A stretch of DNA of 64,000 nt. It comes from Sphingomonas sp. GC_Shp_5. Lineage in GTDB: Bacteria > Pseudomonadota > Alphaproteobacteria > Sphingomonadales > Sphingomonadaceae. Under the pieces are notes generated by a model. The model had not been told where the DNA came from. It saw nothing but the letters and a program-made list of their open reading frames with translations, and made no database searches. Shown piece by piece: positions 24,457 to 34,545 of the stretch; position 1 is the stretch's first letter; each line of letters opens with the position of its first letter. The stretch is from NCBI RefSeq assembly GCF_026540855.1, contig NZ_JALNUP010000008.1, forward strand, positions 1 through 64,000. Reading direction: 5' to 3'. Position numbers and translations under genes: made by a program.

Positions 24457-25458
24457 TCAGATCACCTGCAGCACGATCTTGCCGACATGGTCGCCGGCCT
24501 CCATCCGGGCATGCGCCGCCGCCGCCTCGCCCAGCGGGTAGACCTGGTCGATCACCGGTCGCAATCGCCCGCCCTCGACATGCGGCCACACGGTGCGCAC
24601 CAGTTCGTCGGCGACCAGCGACTTGAACGCACTGTCACGCGCGCGCAGCGTCGAGCCGGTCAGGGTGAGCCGCCGCGCCATTACCTGCCACAGCGGGATC
24701 GTCGCCTCGGCGCCGCGTTGCACCGCGATCGAGACGTGGCGGCCATCGTCGGCGAGGCACTGGAGGTTGCGCGGCACATAGTCGCCGCCGACCATGTCGA
24801 GCACCGCGGCGACTCCCTTGCCCTCGGTGATCGCCTTTACCCGCTCGACGAAATCCTCCGTCTTGTAGTTGATCGCATGCGCGGCGCCGAGCTCGAGCGC
24901 GATCTGCGCCTTGGCATCGGAGCCGACGGTGACGATCACCGTCACGCCGAACAAGGCGCCGAGCGCGATCGCCATGGTGCCGATGCCGCTGGTGCCGCCA
25001 TGCACCAGCACGGTATCGCCCTCGGTGGCGAAGGCGCGCTCGAACAAGTTGGTCCACACCGTGAACAGCGTTTCCGGGATCGCCGCCGCCTCCACCATCG
25101 ACATGCCCTCGGGGATCGGCAGGCACTGGCCGAACGGCACCGCGACATATTGCGCATAGCCGCCGCCGGCGAGCAGCGCGCACACCGGCTGGCCGATCAG
25201 TTCGGCCATCATGTCCTCGCCGACTGCGACGACGGTGCCGGCGACCTCCAGCCCGGGGATCGAGGGCGCGCCGGGCGGCGGCGGATATTTACCCTCGCGC
25301 TGGATCACGTCGGGGCGGTTCACCCCGGCGGCGGCGACGCGGATCAGCACCTCGCCCGCCGCGGGCTGCGGCACCGGCCGCTCAACAAGGCGGAGTACTT
25401 CGGAGCCGCCGTTCTCCTCCGGATCAATCGCGTGCATCGTCTGGGGCATCGCATTCAT
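24457..25458 (-). CDS. NAD(P)H quinone oxidoreductase (MDR superfamily, PIG3-like)
   Basis: 333 aa from MNAMPQTMHAIDPEENGG. GroES-like N-terminal domain with AAGVNRPDVIQREGKYPPPP, GLEVAGTVVAVGE, and the Rossmann motif VHGGTSGIGTMAIALG. The zinc ligands of alcohol dehydrogenases are absent, which with GVNRPD places it among the zeta-crystallin/PIG3-type quinone reductases. It is divergent from the DUF1192 gene. Confidence 0.85.
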   Translation of the reverse strand: MNAMPQTMHAIDPEENGGSEVLRLVERPVPQPAAGEVLIRVAAAGVNRPDVIQREGKYPPPPGAPSIPGLEVAGTVVAVGEDMMAELIGQPVCALLAGGGYAQYVAVPFGQCLPIPEGMSMVEAAAIPETLFTVWTNLFERAFATEGDTVLVHGGTSGIGTMAIALGALFGVTVIVTVGSDAKAQIALELGAAHAINYKTEDFVERVKAITEGKGVAAVLDMVGGDYVPRNLQCLADDGRHVSIAVQRGAEATIPLWQVMARRLTLTGSTLRARDSAFKSLVADELVRTVWPHVEGGRLRPVIDQVYPLGEAAAAHARMEAGDHVGKIVLQVI

Positions 25459-25530
25459 CCGGTCGCATCCTGGATTTGAGGGCTGTCGGCTTATTGACAT
25501 CACCGGGGCGAGGGTCAACGTAGTAAGGTA

Positions 25531-25725
25531 ATGGAATTGGACGACGCCCGCCCGCGTCCCGACGACGCTTTGACCGAGCTGATCCGCCAGGACCTCGATC
25601 CGCTGTCGGTCGCCGAACTCGAATCGCGCATCACCGTGCTGGAGGGCGAAATCGCCCGCTCTCGCCTCAAGCTCGAACATGCCGTTAAGCATCGCGCAAG
25701 CGCCGACGCGCTATTCAGACAGTGA
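25531..25725 (+). CDS. DUF1192 family protein
   Basis: 64 aa. The block LTELIRQDLDPLSVAELESR followed by ITVLEGEIARSRLKLEHAVK is the DUF1192 signature, a coiled-coil-like small protein widespread in alphaproteobacteria with no known role. Confidence 0.8.
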   Translation: MELDDARPRPDDALTELIRQDLDPLSVAELESRITVLEGEIARSRLKLEHAVKHRASADALFRQ

Positions 25726-25882
25726 CGCTGCGGGGCACCTCGTCGCGACTCGCAACGGTGCCGTGTGACGCCCGATCAGGGGCCCGGATTGCCTGCTTTC
25801 AAGTGCTTGATGCGCGTGACCATCGTCCCGACATTGCAGAAAAGGGCCCGGCCGCTGCTAGGACCCGACTGGAGTAGATTGA

Positions 25883-28198
25883 ATGCCCTCATTCGCCCCC
25901 GCGCTCGAGACGACGCTGCACAAGGCGCTCGAAGCCGCATCGTCCCGACGCCACGAATATGCCACGCTGGAGCATCTGCTGCTCGCGCTGATCGATGACG
26001 ATCATGCCTCCAAGGTGATGGAGGCCTGCAAGGTCGATCTCGGCGAGCTCAAGACCACCGTTGCCCATTATCTCGACACCGAGCTCGATGCGCTCAAGGT
26101 CGATGCCGCCACCGATCCCTCGCCCACCAGCGGCTTCCAGCGCGTCGTGCAGCGCGCGATCCTCCACGTCCAGTCGTCGGGCCGCGACGAGGTGACCGGC
26201 GCCAACGTGCTGGTGGCGCTGTTCAGCGAGCGCGAGAGCTACGCCGTCTATTTCCTGCAGCAGCAGGACATGAGCCGCCTCGACGCGGTGAGCTTCATCA
26301 GCCACGGCGTCGGCAAGGGCGCCACCACGGGCGAGACCTCGACGCCCAAGGGCGCCGATGACGAAAAACCCGCCAAGGGACAGGAGAAGGGCAAGACGGA
26401 AAGCGCGCTCAAGCAATTCACCGTCGATCTCAATGAGAAGGCCAAGATCGGCAAGGTCGATCCGCTGATCGGCCGCGGGCCGGAGGTGGATCGCACGATC
26501 CAAATCCTGTGCCGTCGCTCCAAGAACAACCCGCTGTATGTCGGCGATCCCGGCGTCGGCAAGACCGCGATCGCCGAAGGCTTGGCGCGCAAGATCGTCG
26601 AGGGCGAGGTTCCCGATGTGCTCAAGGAGGCGGTGATCTACAGCCTCGACATGGGCGCGCTGCTGGCCGGCACGCGCTATCGCGGCGATTTCGAGGAGCG
26701 GTTGAAGGCGGTCGTCAACGAGCTCGAGAAGATGCCGCATGCGGTGTTGTTCATCGACGAAATCCACACCGTGATCGGTGCCGGCGCCACCAGCGGCGGG
26801 GCGATGGACGCCTCCAACCTGCTCAAGCCCGCGCTCAGCGGCGGCTCGATCCGCTGCATCGGCTCGACCACCTACAAGGAGTTCCGCAACCACTTCGAAA
26901 AGGATCGCGCGCTGCTGCGCCGCTTCCAGAAGATCGACGTCAACGAGCCGACGATCGAGGATACGATCAAGATCCTCGCCGGCTTGCGCTCGGCGTTCGA
27001 GGATCACCACAAGGTGAAGTACACGCCCGAGGCGATCAAATCGGCGGTGGAGCTTTCCGCGCGCTACATCAACGACCGCAAGCTGCCGGACAAGGCGATC
27101 GACGTGATCGACGAGGTTGGCGCGATGCAGATGCTGGTGCCCGCCAACAAGCGCAAGAAGACGATCACCGCCAAGGAGATCGAGGCTGTCATCGCCACCA
27201 TGGCGCGGATCCCGCCGAAATCGGTCTCGACCGACGACAAGGCGCAGCTCGAGAGCCTGGAGACCGATCTCAAGCGCGTGGTGTTCGGCCAGAACAGCGC
27301 GATCGAGAAGCTCGCCTCGGCGATCAAGCTCGCCCGCGCCGGCCTGCGCGAACCCGAAAAGCCGATCGGCAACTATCTGTTCACCGGCCCCACCGGCGTC
27401 GGCAAGACGGAGGTCGCCAAGCAGCTGTCATCAATCCTCGGCATTCCGCTGCAGCGGTTCGACATGTCCGAATATATGGAGCGTCACTCGGTCAGCCGGC
27501 TGATCGGCGCGCCTCCGGGCTATGTCGGGTTCGACCAGGGCGGCCTGCTCACCGATGCGGTCGACCAGAACCCGCATTGCGTGCTGCTGCTCGACGAGAT
27601 CGAAAAGGCGCATCCGGACCTGTTCAACATCCTGCTGCAGGTGATGGACAACGGCCGGCTCACCGACCAGCACGGCAAGACGGTCGATTTCAGGAACGTC
27701 ATCCTGATCATGACCACCAATGCCGGCGCGTCCGACATGGCCCGCGAGACGGTCGGCTTCGGCAATCTCACCCGCGAGGGCGAGGACGAGCAGGCGGTGC
27801 AGAAGATGTTCACGCCGGAGTTCCGCAACCGGCTCGATGCCATCGTGCCGTTCGGTTACCTGCCGACCGAGGTGGTCGCGCGAGTGGTGGACAAGTTCAT
27901 CCTCCAGCTCGAGCTCCAGCTTGCCGATCGCAACGTCCACATCAACCTGGACGATGCCGCCAAGAGCTGGCTGACCGAAAAGGGCTATGACAAGCTGTAC
28001 GGCGCACGCCCGATGGGCCGCCTGATCCAGGAGAAGATCAAGCAGCCGCTCGCCGAGGAACTGCTGTTCGGCAAGCTGGTCCATGGCGGCGAGGTGACGG
28101 TGAGAATGAAAGACGGTGCGCTGTCGTTCGCGATCGAGCCGGCCGCCCCCAAGAAGCCCAAGAAAAAGGGCAAGGCGGAGCCCGTCGACGCCAAGTAA
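25883..28198 (+). CDS. clpA: ATP-dependent Clp protease ATP-binding subunit ClpA
   Basis: 771 aa, the usual length. Two Clp N repeats, then AAA-1 with Walker A GDPGVGKT and [12 protein letters not shown], and AAA-2 with GPTGVGKT and [14 protein letters not shown]. The ClpP-contact loop and sensor regions appear intact. ClpA unfolds substrates for ClpP. The adaptor ClpS is not in the window. GGAGTAGATTG provides the ribosome-binding site. The tail is Lys-rich ([15 protein letters not shown]). Confidence 0.95.
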   Translation: MPSFAPALETTLHKALEAASSRRHEYATLEHLLLALIDDDHASKVMEACKVDLGELKTTVAHYLDTELDALKVDAATDPSPTSGFQRVVQRAILHVQSSGRDEVTGANVLVALFSERESYAVYFLQQQDMSRLDAVSFISHGVGKGATTGETSTPKGADDEKPAKGQEKGKTESALKQFTVDLNEKAKIGKVDPLIGRGPEVDRTIQILCRRSKNNPLYVGDPGVGKTAIAEGLARKIVEGEVPDVLKEAVIYSLDMGALLAGTRYRGDFEERLKAVVNELEKMPHAVLFIDEIHTVIGAGATSGGAMDASNLLKPALSGGSIRCIGSTTYKEFRNHFEKDRALLRRFQKIDVNEPTIEDTIKILAGLRSAFEDHHKVKYTPEAIKSAVELSARYINDRKLPDKAIDVIDEVGAMQMLVPANKRKKTITAKEIEAVIATMARIPPKSVSTDDKAQLESLETDLKRVVFGQNSAIEKLASAIKLARAGLREPEKPIGNYLFTGPTGVGKTEVAKQLSSILGIPLQRFDMSEYMERHSVSRLIGAPPGYVGFDQGGLLTDAVDQNPHCVLLLDEIEKAHPDLFNILLQVMDNGRLTDQHGKTVDFRNVILIMTTNAGASDMARETVGFGNLTREGEDEQAVQKMFTPEFRNRLDAIVPFGYLPTEVVARVVDKFILQLELQLADRNVHINLDDAAKSWLTEKGYDKLYGARPMGRLIQEKIKQPLAEELLFGKLVHGGEVTVRMKDGALSFAIEPAAPKKPKKKGKAEPVDAK

Positions 28199-28231
28199 AG
28201 CGCCGGCGCTCCCTCGATTGTTGCCTCCGAA

Positions 28232-28264
28232 ACGGATCGGTCCCAGCGGGACCGGTCCGTTTTC
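28232..28264 (+). terminator. clpA terminator
   Basis: 13-bp stem ACGGATCGGTCCC/GGGACCGGTCCGT with AGC loop and TTTTCG tail, 34 bp after clpA. Confidence 0.85.
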
Positions 28265-28280
28265 GTGTTAATTCGCCTGG

Positions 28281-28763
28281 GTGTCTCGTTCAGACGATCC
28301 CGATCAGCCACATGCCATCGGCGGCGATGCGCCGGGCGTGTTCGGCCACCCGGCGGCGATCGCTGCGGCCGATGCGCGCGCGTTTGCCGAGATAGCCGCG
28401 GCCCGCGTGATCAGCGATGCCGCGGTCCGCTTCTGGATCGGCGGCTGGGGTGGTGCCGTGCCGAGCCGACCGACCGTCGAGCCCAGCCGGCCCGGGCCCG
28501 CGCCGTCGCTGGTGTGGAGCGAGGGCGCAATCGCCGATCTCGAGCATATCCGCCGCTACCTTACCGCCTTCGATCCCGCGGCAGCATGCCGCTTCGCCGA
28601 TCGGGTGACGGCGATGGCCGCGGCGCTGGAGCGGGACGCGGCAGTGCTGCCGCCCGGCATCGGCCGGCGCGACACGCTCCGCCCCTTTACCTTACGCTAT
28701 CACCTTGCCCACGGCGCCTTGGCGGTCATGTGGATCAGGCAGACTCACGATGGCAGTCGCTAG
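28281..28763 (+). CDS. ParE/RelE-superfamily toxin-like protein with long N-terminus
   Basis: 160 aa from a GTG. The last 75 residues (LVWSEGAIADLEHIRRYLTA, then RFADRVTAMAAALERDAAVL and YHLAHGALAVMWIRQTHDG) have the ParE/RelE toxin layout. The first 85 residues are an extension not typical of the family. No antitoxin gene flanks it, so it may be orphaned or may have lost toxicity. Toxins of this type poison gyrase or cleave mRNA; which applies here is unknown. Confidence 0.6.
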   Translation: MSRSDDPDQPHAIGGDAPGVFGHPAAIAAADARAFAEIAAARVISDAAVRFWIGGWGGAVPSRPTVEPSRPGPAPSLVWSEGAIADLEHIRRYLTAFDPAAACRFADRVTAMAAALERDAAVLPPGIGRRDTLRPFTLRYHLAHGALAVMWIRQTHDGSR

Positions 28764-28969
28764 GTCGACCGCGGTCCAACGTGACCCGAATGGTGCGGCG
28801 CCGACGTGACCAGCAAATATTTCTCAAGCGGCTTAACGCGCTGATTCGGTCCAGCAGCGCTAAGACGTTGAACTTGCGAGCGCCCGCAACAAGTCGCGCC
28901 GCTGCCACGGTTAACAATTACCCTGCGGTTTTTACCATTGATTGGGAACCGTTGCGCTAGAAGCGCGGC

Positions 28970-30646
28970 ATGCCGGATGCGGGATGGGTACGGGCGATTG
29001 CCACAATAGCCTTGGTGCTGCTGGGATTTGTCGTCGCGCCGGCTGCATGGGCCCGGGGCGGCACGCCGCTCGCGACCTGCATCGCACGGGTACAGCCCGG
29101 CGACGCGGCACGGGCGATGTTCGCCAGCCCGGCCCGGTTCGATTGCCGCACGCCGCAAACGTCATTCGGCGGCGGTGATTATTGGGTGCTCGCCCCCCGC
29201 CTGCCTCAAATGGCAAGCGCCGGCACCAGCGTGCGCACCGGCAGCGTTTGGCAGCATCGCGTCACTCTCTACATCCGCTATGCCGATGGCGCGGTCCGGC
29301 AAACCGGCTTTACCAGTCGGACCACCGGGCGGCACCTGCGGCTCGGCGCGATCATCCAACTTCCCCTGCCTGCCCATGCCGCGCCGCCGGTGCAGTTGCT
29401 GTGGCATGTCGAGCGCTCGCTCAACCTGCGCGGCATCGTTATCGGCGCAACCCTGGTCGACGATGCCGATGCGGCCCGCGGCGAGGTGGTCACGGCGGCG
29501 CTATACGCCACCTTCGCCGGCATGTGCCTGGCGCTGCTGATCTACAATCTCGCGCTCTGGGCGGCGCTGCGCCAGCGCTTCCAGCCAGCCTATTGCCTGA
29601 TGGTGCTCTGCCTGCTCGCCTATACCTCCACATCGTCGGGGCTGGTCGGGCAACTGACCGGCATCGACAACAACGATCGGCTGCGGCTCAACTACCTGTT
29701 CCTCGCCATGTCGGCGGCAACGGCGCTGGTCTTCGCCCGCGCCTTCTTCGAACGACGCGTATTCGACGGCTGGCTGCGGCCGACGAGCGATGCGGTGATC
29801 GCGCTGCTGCTCGGCACCGCCGGCGCCTATGCGCTGTGCGCGCCCCGCTTCGCGGCCATCATCGATCCGCTCGCGACCAGCAGCTATCTCGCGCTCGTCC
29901 TGCTGGTGGTCCCGATCCTGTGGCGCGCCGCACGCCAGCGCAGCAACTATCTGTGGATCTTCGCCCTGGCCTGGGGCGGGCCGGTGATCCTCGCCATCTT
30001 CCGCATCGCCGCGGCGTTCAACCTGATTCACTGGAACTTCTGGATCGACAATTCGACGCTTGGCTCGATGGCGATGGAGGCGGTGCTGTCGTCGCTCGGC
30101 GTCGCTTATCGTATCCGCCTGCTCAGCCTCGAGCGTGACGACTGGCGCCAGCAGGAGAGCGCGGCACGGACCCTGGCCGACACCGACCCGCTCACTGGCC
30201 TGCTCAACCGCCGCGCCTTCCTCGATCGCGCGATCGGCCGCGAGGGCGAGCAGATGCTGCTGATCGCGGACATCGATCATTTCAAGGCGATCAACGAGAC
30301 GATCGGGCATGACGGCGGCGACGAGGTGCTGCGCACCATCGCCCGCGCGTTGCGCGCCGCGGTGCCGCCTGACGCGTTGGTCGCCCGCATCGGCGGCGAG
30401 GAGTTCGCCATCGTCGCACCGCTTCCGTCCGGCCTCAAGGCTGCCGCCGTGCTCGAGCGGTTGCGCCGCGAGCGGATGCCGCATGATGTCGCCGTCACCG
30501 CCAGCATCGGCGCCTGTTTCGGCGCGCTGCTGCGCGAGGCGGACTGGCAGGCAATGTACCGCTGCGCCGATCAGGCGTTGTTCGAGGCCAAGGCCAAGGG
30601 TCGTGATCGTGCGCATGATGTCGGCGCGCTCGCCCGGGCCGCCTGA
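28970..30646 (+). CDS. 7TMR-DISM sensor diguanylate cyclase
   Basis: 558 aa. Signal peptide, a periplasmic DISM sensor region (residues 30-165), seven membrane helices (about 175-385) and a GGDEF domain with ARIGGEEFAIV, so it should make c-di-GMP. The RxxD inhibitory site five residues before the active-site motif is absent (VPPDALVAR), so product inhibition through that site is unlikely. The extracellular ligand is unknown, possibly a carbohydrate as in other DISM proteins. Confidence 0.85.
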   Translation: MPDAGWVRAIATIALVLLGFVVAPAAWARGGTPLATCIARVQPGDAARAMFASPARFDCRTPQTSFGGGDYWVLAPRLPQMASAGTSVRTGSVWQHRVTLYIRYADGAVRQTGFTSRTTGRHLRLGAIIQLPLPAHAAPPVQLLWHVERSLNLRGIVIGATLVDDADAARGEVVTAALYATFAGMCLALLIYNLALWAALRQRFQPAYCLMVLCLLAYTSTSSGLVGQLTGIDNNDRLRLNYLFLAMSAATALVFARAFFERRVFDGWLRPTSDAVIALLLGTAGAYALCAPRFAAIIDPLATSSYLALVLLVVPILWRAARQRSNYLWIFALAWGGPVILAIFRIAAAFNLIHWNFWIDNSTLGSMAMEAVLSSLGVAYRIRLLSLERDDWRQQESAARTLADTDPLTGLLNRRAFLDRAIGREGEQMLLIADIDHFKAINETIGHDGGDEVLRTIARALRAAVPPDALVARIGGEEFAIVAPLPSGLKAAAVLERLRRERMPHDVAVTASIGACFGALLREADWQAMYRCADQALFEAKAKGRDRAHDVGALARAA

Positions 30647-30705
30647 ATCGCTGGATAGATCGGCAATGTTCTGTTAAAGTCCTTGCCAGGAAGGCGGTGT
30701 GGCTG

Positions 30706-30903
30706 ATGAACGATCGACGGAAGATTGCGTTGGCGGTCATCGCGGCCGTTGCAGTGCTGGCGGCGCGCCATCCTACCGCCAACATCAGCCTGGTCACGCA
30801 TGACATCGGCGACCCCACGCCGCATCGCATGCAGGCGGCGGTCGACCTTGGGCTGGTCGGCGTCTCCGTCCTTTATACCTGGACCAGCCGCCAGCTGCAC
30901 TGA
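30706..30903 (+). CDS. small secreted hypothetical protein (65 aa)
   Basis: MNDRRKIALAVIAAVAVLAA is a signal peptide or anchor; the remainder (HPTANISLVTHDIGDPTPHR) is short with no motif. An AGGAAGG sequence at 30688-30694 suits the ATG at 30706 better than the GTG at 30697. Function unknown. Confidence 0.5.
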   Translation: MNDRRKIALAVIAAVAVLAARHPTANISLVTHDIGDPTPHRMQAAVDLGLVGVSVLYTWTSRQLH

Positions 30904-31015
30904 TGGCCGTCAGGCAAGCAAGGGCGATCGGCTGGGCAGGCTGTGCCAATTAGGCGAGGATTTCAGCCATTCCGCATCCTTGCCTCCCCGCCGCCCCTGC
31001 CCCATAGCGTCTGCC

Positions 31016-31255
31016 ATGGACACGCCCATCGACACCCTGTCGTTCGAAGACGCCCTCAAGGAACTCGAACGAATCGTATCGCGCCTGGAAAGCGGCGAGG
31101 CGACCCTCGACGAATCGATCGGGCTCTACGAGCGCGGCGATCGTCTGCGCCAGCGCTGCGCCGAGCGGCTCGATGCCGCCCAGGCTCGGATCGAGGCGAT
31201 CCGGCTTGACGCCGATGGCAAAGCCGCCGGCACCCGGCCCTTTGCTGCAGCCTGA
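31016..31255 (+). CDS. xseB: exodeoxyribonuclease VII small subunit
   Basis: 79 aa. LSFEDALKELERIVSRLESG, then EATLDESIGLYERGDRLRQR, is the XseB signature. Small subunits oligomerise around XseA (not in this window) to form exonuclease VII, which digests single-stranded DNA. The stop lies 7 bp before ispA, so they are co-transcribed, as in many bacteria. Confidence 0.95.
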   Translation: MDTPIDTLSFEDALKELERIVSRLESGEATLDESIGLYERGDRLRQRCAERLDAAQARIEAIRLDADGKAAGTRPFAAA

Positions 31256-31262
31256 GCCGCGC

Positions 31263-32150
31263 ATGACCAAGCTCGCCGCCGCGCTGGAAGAGGTCTCCGC
31301 GGAGATCGATCGCCGTTTCGACCTGCTGTTGCCGGTACCCGACGACGCTCGCGCGACGCTGTACCAGGCGATGCGCCATGCGGCGATCGGCGGCGGCAAG
31401 CGGCTGCGTCCGCTGCTGATCTACGCCACGGCCGATCTGTTCGGCGTCGATCGCGATTGCACCGGCCGCGCCGCCACGGCGCTGGAGGCCATCCACGTCT
31501 ATTCGCTGATCCATGATGATCTGCCGGCGATGGACGATGACGATCTGCGCCGCGGCAAGCCGACCGTCCACAAGGCGTTCGACGAGGCGACCGCGATTCT
31601 CGCCGGTGACAGCCTGCATGCCTTGGCGTTCGAGTGGCTGGCCCAGCCCACCACCCACCCCGATCCGTTCGTCCGCGCCGAACTGGTGATGGAGATCGCG
31701 CGTGCCGCCGGTCCTGCCGGGATGGCCGGCGGGCAGATGATGGACATCGTCGCGGAAAGCTCGCGATTCGATCTCGCCACGGTGACGCGGCTTCAGCAGA
31801 TGAAGACGGGCGCGCTGATCTCGGTCGCGGTGGAGGTGGGCGCGATCCTCGGCCGCTTGCCGATCGAGGGGCGCACCGGCCTGCGCGGCTATGCCCACGA
31901 TCTCGGCCTCGCCTTCCAGATCGCCGACGATCTGCTCGATGCCGAGGGTGACGAGGAACTCGCCGGCAAGAAGCTGCGCAAGGACGGTGATGCCGGCAAG
32001 GAGACCTTCCTGTCGCTGCTCGGGGTGGACCGCGCACGCGCGCAATGCCTGATGCTGGTCGAGCAGGCGATCGAGCATCTTCACAGCTTCGGAGAGCAGG
32101 CGGACCTGCTGCGCGAGATCGCGCGCTACGTCGTCGAGCGCGACCGCTAG
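31263..32150 (+). CDS. ispA: farnesyl diphosphate synthase family protein
   Basis: 295 aa. First Asp-rich motif DDLPAMDDDDLRRG and second DDLLD with FQIADD define the trans-prenyltransferase family; GGGKRLRPLL and GQMMD complete the active site. Catalyses chain elongation of IPP with DMAPP/GPP to farnesyl diphosphate. The xseB-ispA pairing is a common gene order. An alternative ATG at 31215 overlaps xseB. Confidence 0.9.
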   Translation: MTKLAAALEEVSAEIDRRFDLLLPVPDDARATLYQAMRHAAIGGGKRLRPLLIYATADLFGVDRDCTGRAATALEAIHVYSLIHDDLPAMDDDDLRRGKPTVHKAFDEATAILAGDSLHALAFEWLAQPTTHPDPFVRAELVMEIARAAGPAGMAGGQMMDIVAESSRFDLATVTRLQQMKTGALISVAVEVGAILGRLPIEGRTGLRGYAHDLGLAFQIADDLLDAEGDEELAGKKLRKDGDAGKETFLSLLGVDRARAQCLMLVEQAIEHLHSFGEQADLLREIARYVVERDR

Positions 32151-32173
32151 AGCCCGCGGGAGGAACAGCAGCG

Positions 32174-32680
32174 ATGAGCCAGCGCATCGGCGTCTATCCC
32201 GGCACCTTCGATCCGGTCACGCTCGGCCACATGGACATCATCCGTCGCGGCGCCAAGCTGGTTGACCGGCTGGTGATCGGGGTGACCACCAACCCGTCCA
32301 AATCGCCGATGTTCAGCATCGAGGAGCGGCTGGCGATGGTCCGTCGCGAGGTGGAAGGGATCGACGGCGACATCGAGGTGGTGGCGTTCGATTCGCTGCT
32401 GATGGATTTCGCCGAACGCGAGGGCGCGCGGGTGATCGTGCGTGGGCTGCGCGCCGTCGCCGATTTCGAATATGAGTATCAGATGGCCGGGATGAATCAG
32501 CAGATCAATCCGCGGGTCGAGACGGTGTTCCTGATGGCGGATGTCGCGCTGCAACCGATCGCCAGCCGGCTGGTCAAGGAGATCGCGCTGTTCGGCGGCG
32601 CAATCGCCAAGTTCGTGCCGCCGCGGGTGTGCGAGGAAGTGGTCGCGCGGGTCGCGGTGCTCGGGCGCAAGGGCTCCTAA
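32174..32680 (+). CDS. coaD: phosphopantetheine adenylyltransferase
   Basis: 168 aa. YPGTFDPVTLGHMDIIRRG contains the nucleotidyltransferase TxGH-like motif, and LRAVADFEYEYQMAGMNQQI and SSRLVKEIALFGG-like (ASRLVKEIALFGG) are family blocks. It adenylates 4'-phosphopantetheine, the penultimate CoA step. Good ribosome-binding site (GGGAGGAACAG). Confidence 0.95.
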   Translation: MSQRIGVYPGTFDPVTLGHMDIIRRGAKLVDRLVIGVTTNPSKSPMFSIEERLAMVRREVEGIDGDIEVVAFDSLLMDFAEREGARVIVRGLRAVADFEYEYQMAGMNQQINPRVETVFLMADVALQPIASRLVKEIALFGGAIAKFVPPRVCEEVVARVAVLGRKGS

Positions 32681-32760
32681 GCACGCGCTCGCCACGTTCA
32701 GTTTGGCGACACGGCGGATTTGCTCTAAGCCGCCATCGTTCCAGCTCGGTTGGGGATTCC

Positions 32761-33474
32761 ATGCGCTTTTTTGCCCGTTTGTTTGCGCTCGTCGCTTGTC
32801 TCGCCGCCGTGCCCGCCGCCGCGCAGGTCGTTACGCCTGCCATCCCCGGCCGTGCCGCGCCGCCGGCGACCACCGACAAGGAAAATCTCTGGCTGCTCGA
32901 CCTGTCGGATGGCGGGCGCGTGCAGATCTGGCTGCGCCCCGATGTCGCCCCCAAGATGGTCGAGCGGGTCAAGACCCTCACCCGCCAGCATTTCTACGAC
33001 GGGCTCGCGTTTCATCGCGTGATCGATGGCTTCATGGCGCAGGGCGGCGATCCCAAGGGTGACGGCACCGGCGGCTCGACGCTGCCCAACGTCACCGCCG
33101 AATTCAACTATCTGCCCCACGTCCGCGGTGCTGTCTCGGCGGCCCGCGCCGATGACGAGAACAGCGCCAACAGCCAGTTCTTCATCGTCTTCCAGCCGCG
33201 GCTCAGCCTCGACAAGAAATATACGGTGTTTGGCCGGGTGCTTGACGGCATGCAATATGTCGACGCCATCGAGCGCGGCGAGCCGCCGGCGAACCCGACC
33301 AAGATCGTCCACGCCTATATCGCCGCCGACAATCCTCCCGCTTATGCGCCGATGGTCGCCCCGGCGCCTGTGACGCTCGGTGCGCCGGTGACGCTGCCCG
33401 GCGCCACCCCCACGGCCAAGCGCAAGCCCGCCGGCACCGCCGCGCCCAAGAAGGCGTCCGCGCCCGCCCAATAA
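32761..33474 (+). CDS. cyclophilin-type peptidyl-prolyl isomerase (exported)
   Basis: 237 aa. Signal peptide ([20 protein letters not shown]), then the cyclophilin core with [19 protein letters not shown] and [12 protein letters not shown], including the catalytic Arg of FHRVIDGF. The C-terminal 45 residues are an Ala/Pro/Lys-rich tail. It catalyses cis-trans isomerisation of prolyl bonds in the periplasm. The stop overlaps the queA start by one base (TAATG). Confidence 0.9.
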   Translation: MRFFARLFALVACLAAVPAAAQVVTPAIPGRAAPPATTDKENLWLLDLSDGGRVQIWLRPDVAPKMVERVKTLTRQHFYDGLAFHRVIDGFMAQGGDPKGDGTGGSTLPNVTAEFNYLPHVRGAVSAARADDENSANSQFFIVFQPRLSLDKKYTVFGRVLDGMQYVDAIERGEPPANPTKIVHAYIAADNPPAYAPMVAPAPVTLGAPVTLPGATPTAKRKPAGTAAPKKASAPAQ

Positions 33475-34499
33475 TGAAGGTCGACCTGTTCGATTTCGTG
33501 TTGCCGCCGGAGCGCATTGCGCTGCGCCCGGCGGCACCGCGCGATGCGGCGCGGCTGCTGGTGCTCGATGGCGCCGGCAGCCGCGACTTGGTCGTGCGCG
33601 ATCTGCCCGGCCAGTTGCGCCGCGGCGATTGCCTGGTGTTCAATGATACCAAGGTGATCCCGGCGCAGCTCGAAGGCCGTCGCGGCGAGGCAACGGTTGG
33701 CGCGACGCTGCACAAGCGCGAGGGTCTGCGCCGCTGGCGCGCGTTCATCCGCAACGCCAAGCGGCTGCGCGAAGGCGACACGATCGATTTCGGCCATGGC
33801 GTCGCGGCCGTTGCGCGCGACCGTGCCGATGATGGCAGCTTCGCGCTCGACTTCGTCGGCGACGAGCCGGTGGAGGTGCTGCTCGAGCGCGCCGGGCGGA
33901 TGCCGCTACCCCCGTACATCGCCGCCAAGCGCCCGACCGATTCGCGCGATGCCGACGATTACCAGACGATGTTCGCAACCGAGGCCGGCGCCGTTGCCGC
34001 CCCCACCGCGGCGCTGCATTTCACCCCGGCGCTGATGGCGAGCCTTGCCGAGGCAGGCATCGCTCATGAAACGCTGACGCTCCATGTCGGCGCCGGCACC
34101 TTCCTGCCGGTCAAGGCGGACGACACGAACGCGCATCGCATGCACGCCGAATGGGGCCGCATCGACGCCGCCACCGCCGATCGCCTCAACGCGGTGCGCG
34201 CCGCCGGCGGCCGCGTAATCGCCGTCGGCACCACCTCGCTGCGGCTGATCGAAAGCGCCGCAGACGAGGATGGTACGATCCGCGCCTTCGATGGCGATAC
34301 CGCGATCTTCATCACCCCGGGCTACCGCTTCCGCGGCATCAATGGGCTAATGACCAACTTCCACCTGCCGCGATCGACCCTGTTCATGCTGGTATCGGCG
34401 CTGATGGGACGGGAGCGGATGAAAGACGCTTACGCTTATGCCATCGAGAATGGCTATCGTTTCTACTCTTACGGGGATGCCTCGCTGCTCCTTCCATAG
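33474..34499 (+). CDS. queA: S-adenosylmethionine:tRNA ribosyltransferase-isomerase
   Basis: 341 aa, complete. [59 protein letters not shown] are QueA blocks. It transfers the ribosyl moiety of SAM to preQ1 in tRNA, making epoxyqueuosine. The last 35 codons differ in codon use from the rest, and a second, higher-GC version of the same tail lies at 43896-44015. I read this as an element that integrated here and supplied a replacement 3' end, leaving the enzyme functional. Confidence 0.95.
   Translation: MKVDLFDFVLPPERIALRPAAPRDAARLLVLDGAGSRDLVVRDLPGQLRRGDCLVFNDTKVIPAQLEGRRGEATVGATLHKREGLRRWRAFIRNAKRLREGDTIDFGHGVAAVARDRADDGSFALDFVGDEPVEVLLERAGRMPLPPYIAAKRPTDSRDADDYQTMFATEAGAVAAPTAALHFTPALMASLAEAGIAHETLTLHVGAGTFLPVKADDTNAHRMHAEWGRIDAATADRLNAVRAAGGRVIAVGTTSLRLIESAADEDGTIRAFDGDTAIFITPGYRFRGINGLMTNFHLPRSTLFMLVSALMGRERMKDAYAYAIENGYRFYSYGDASLLLP
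34389..34408 (+). repeat. left junction core (attL-like) within queA
   Basis: A 20-bp sequence identical to 43905-43924, CTGGTATCGGCGCTGATGGG, lies in a 42-bp block with two mismatches, after which the two queA tails diverge. The crossover most likely fell in this block. Confidence 0.75.
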
Positions 34500-34545
34500 A
34501 GCGCTTTGCGATGGCCTCGATCTCGCGACAAGCCGACCAGCGTTC

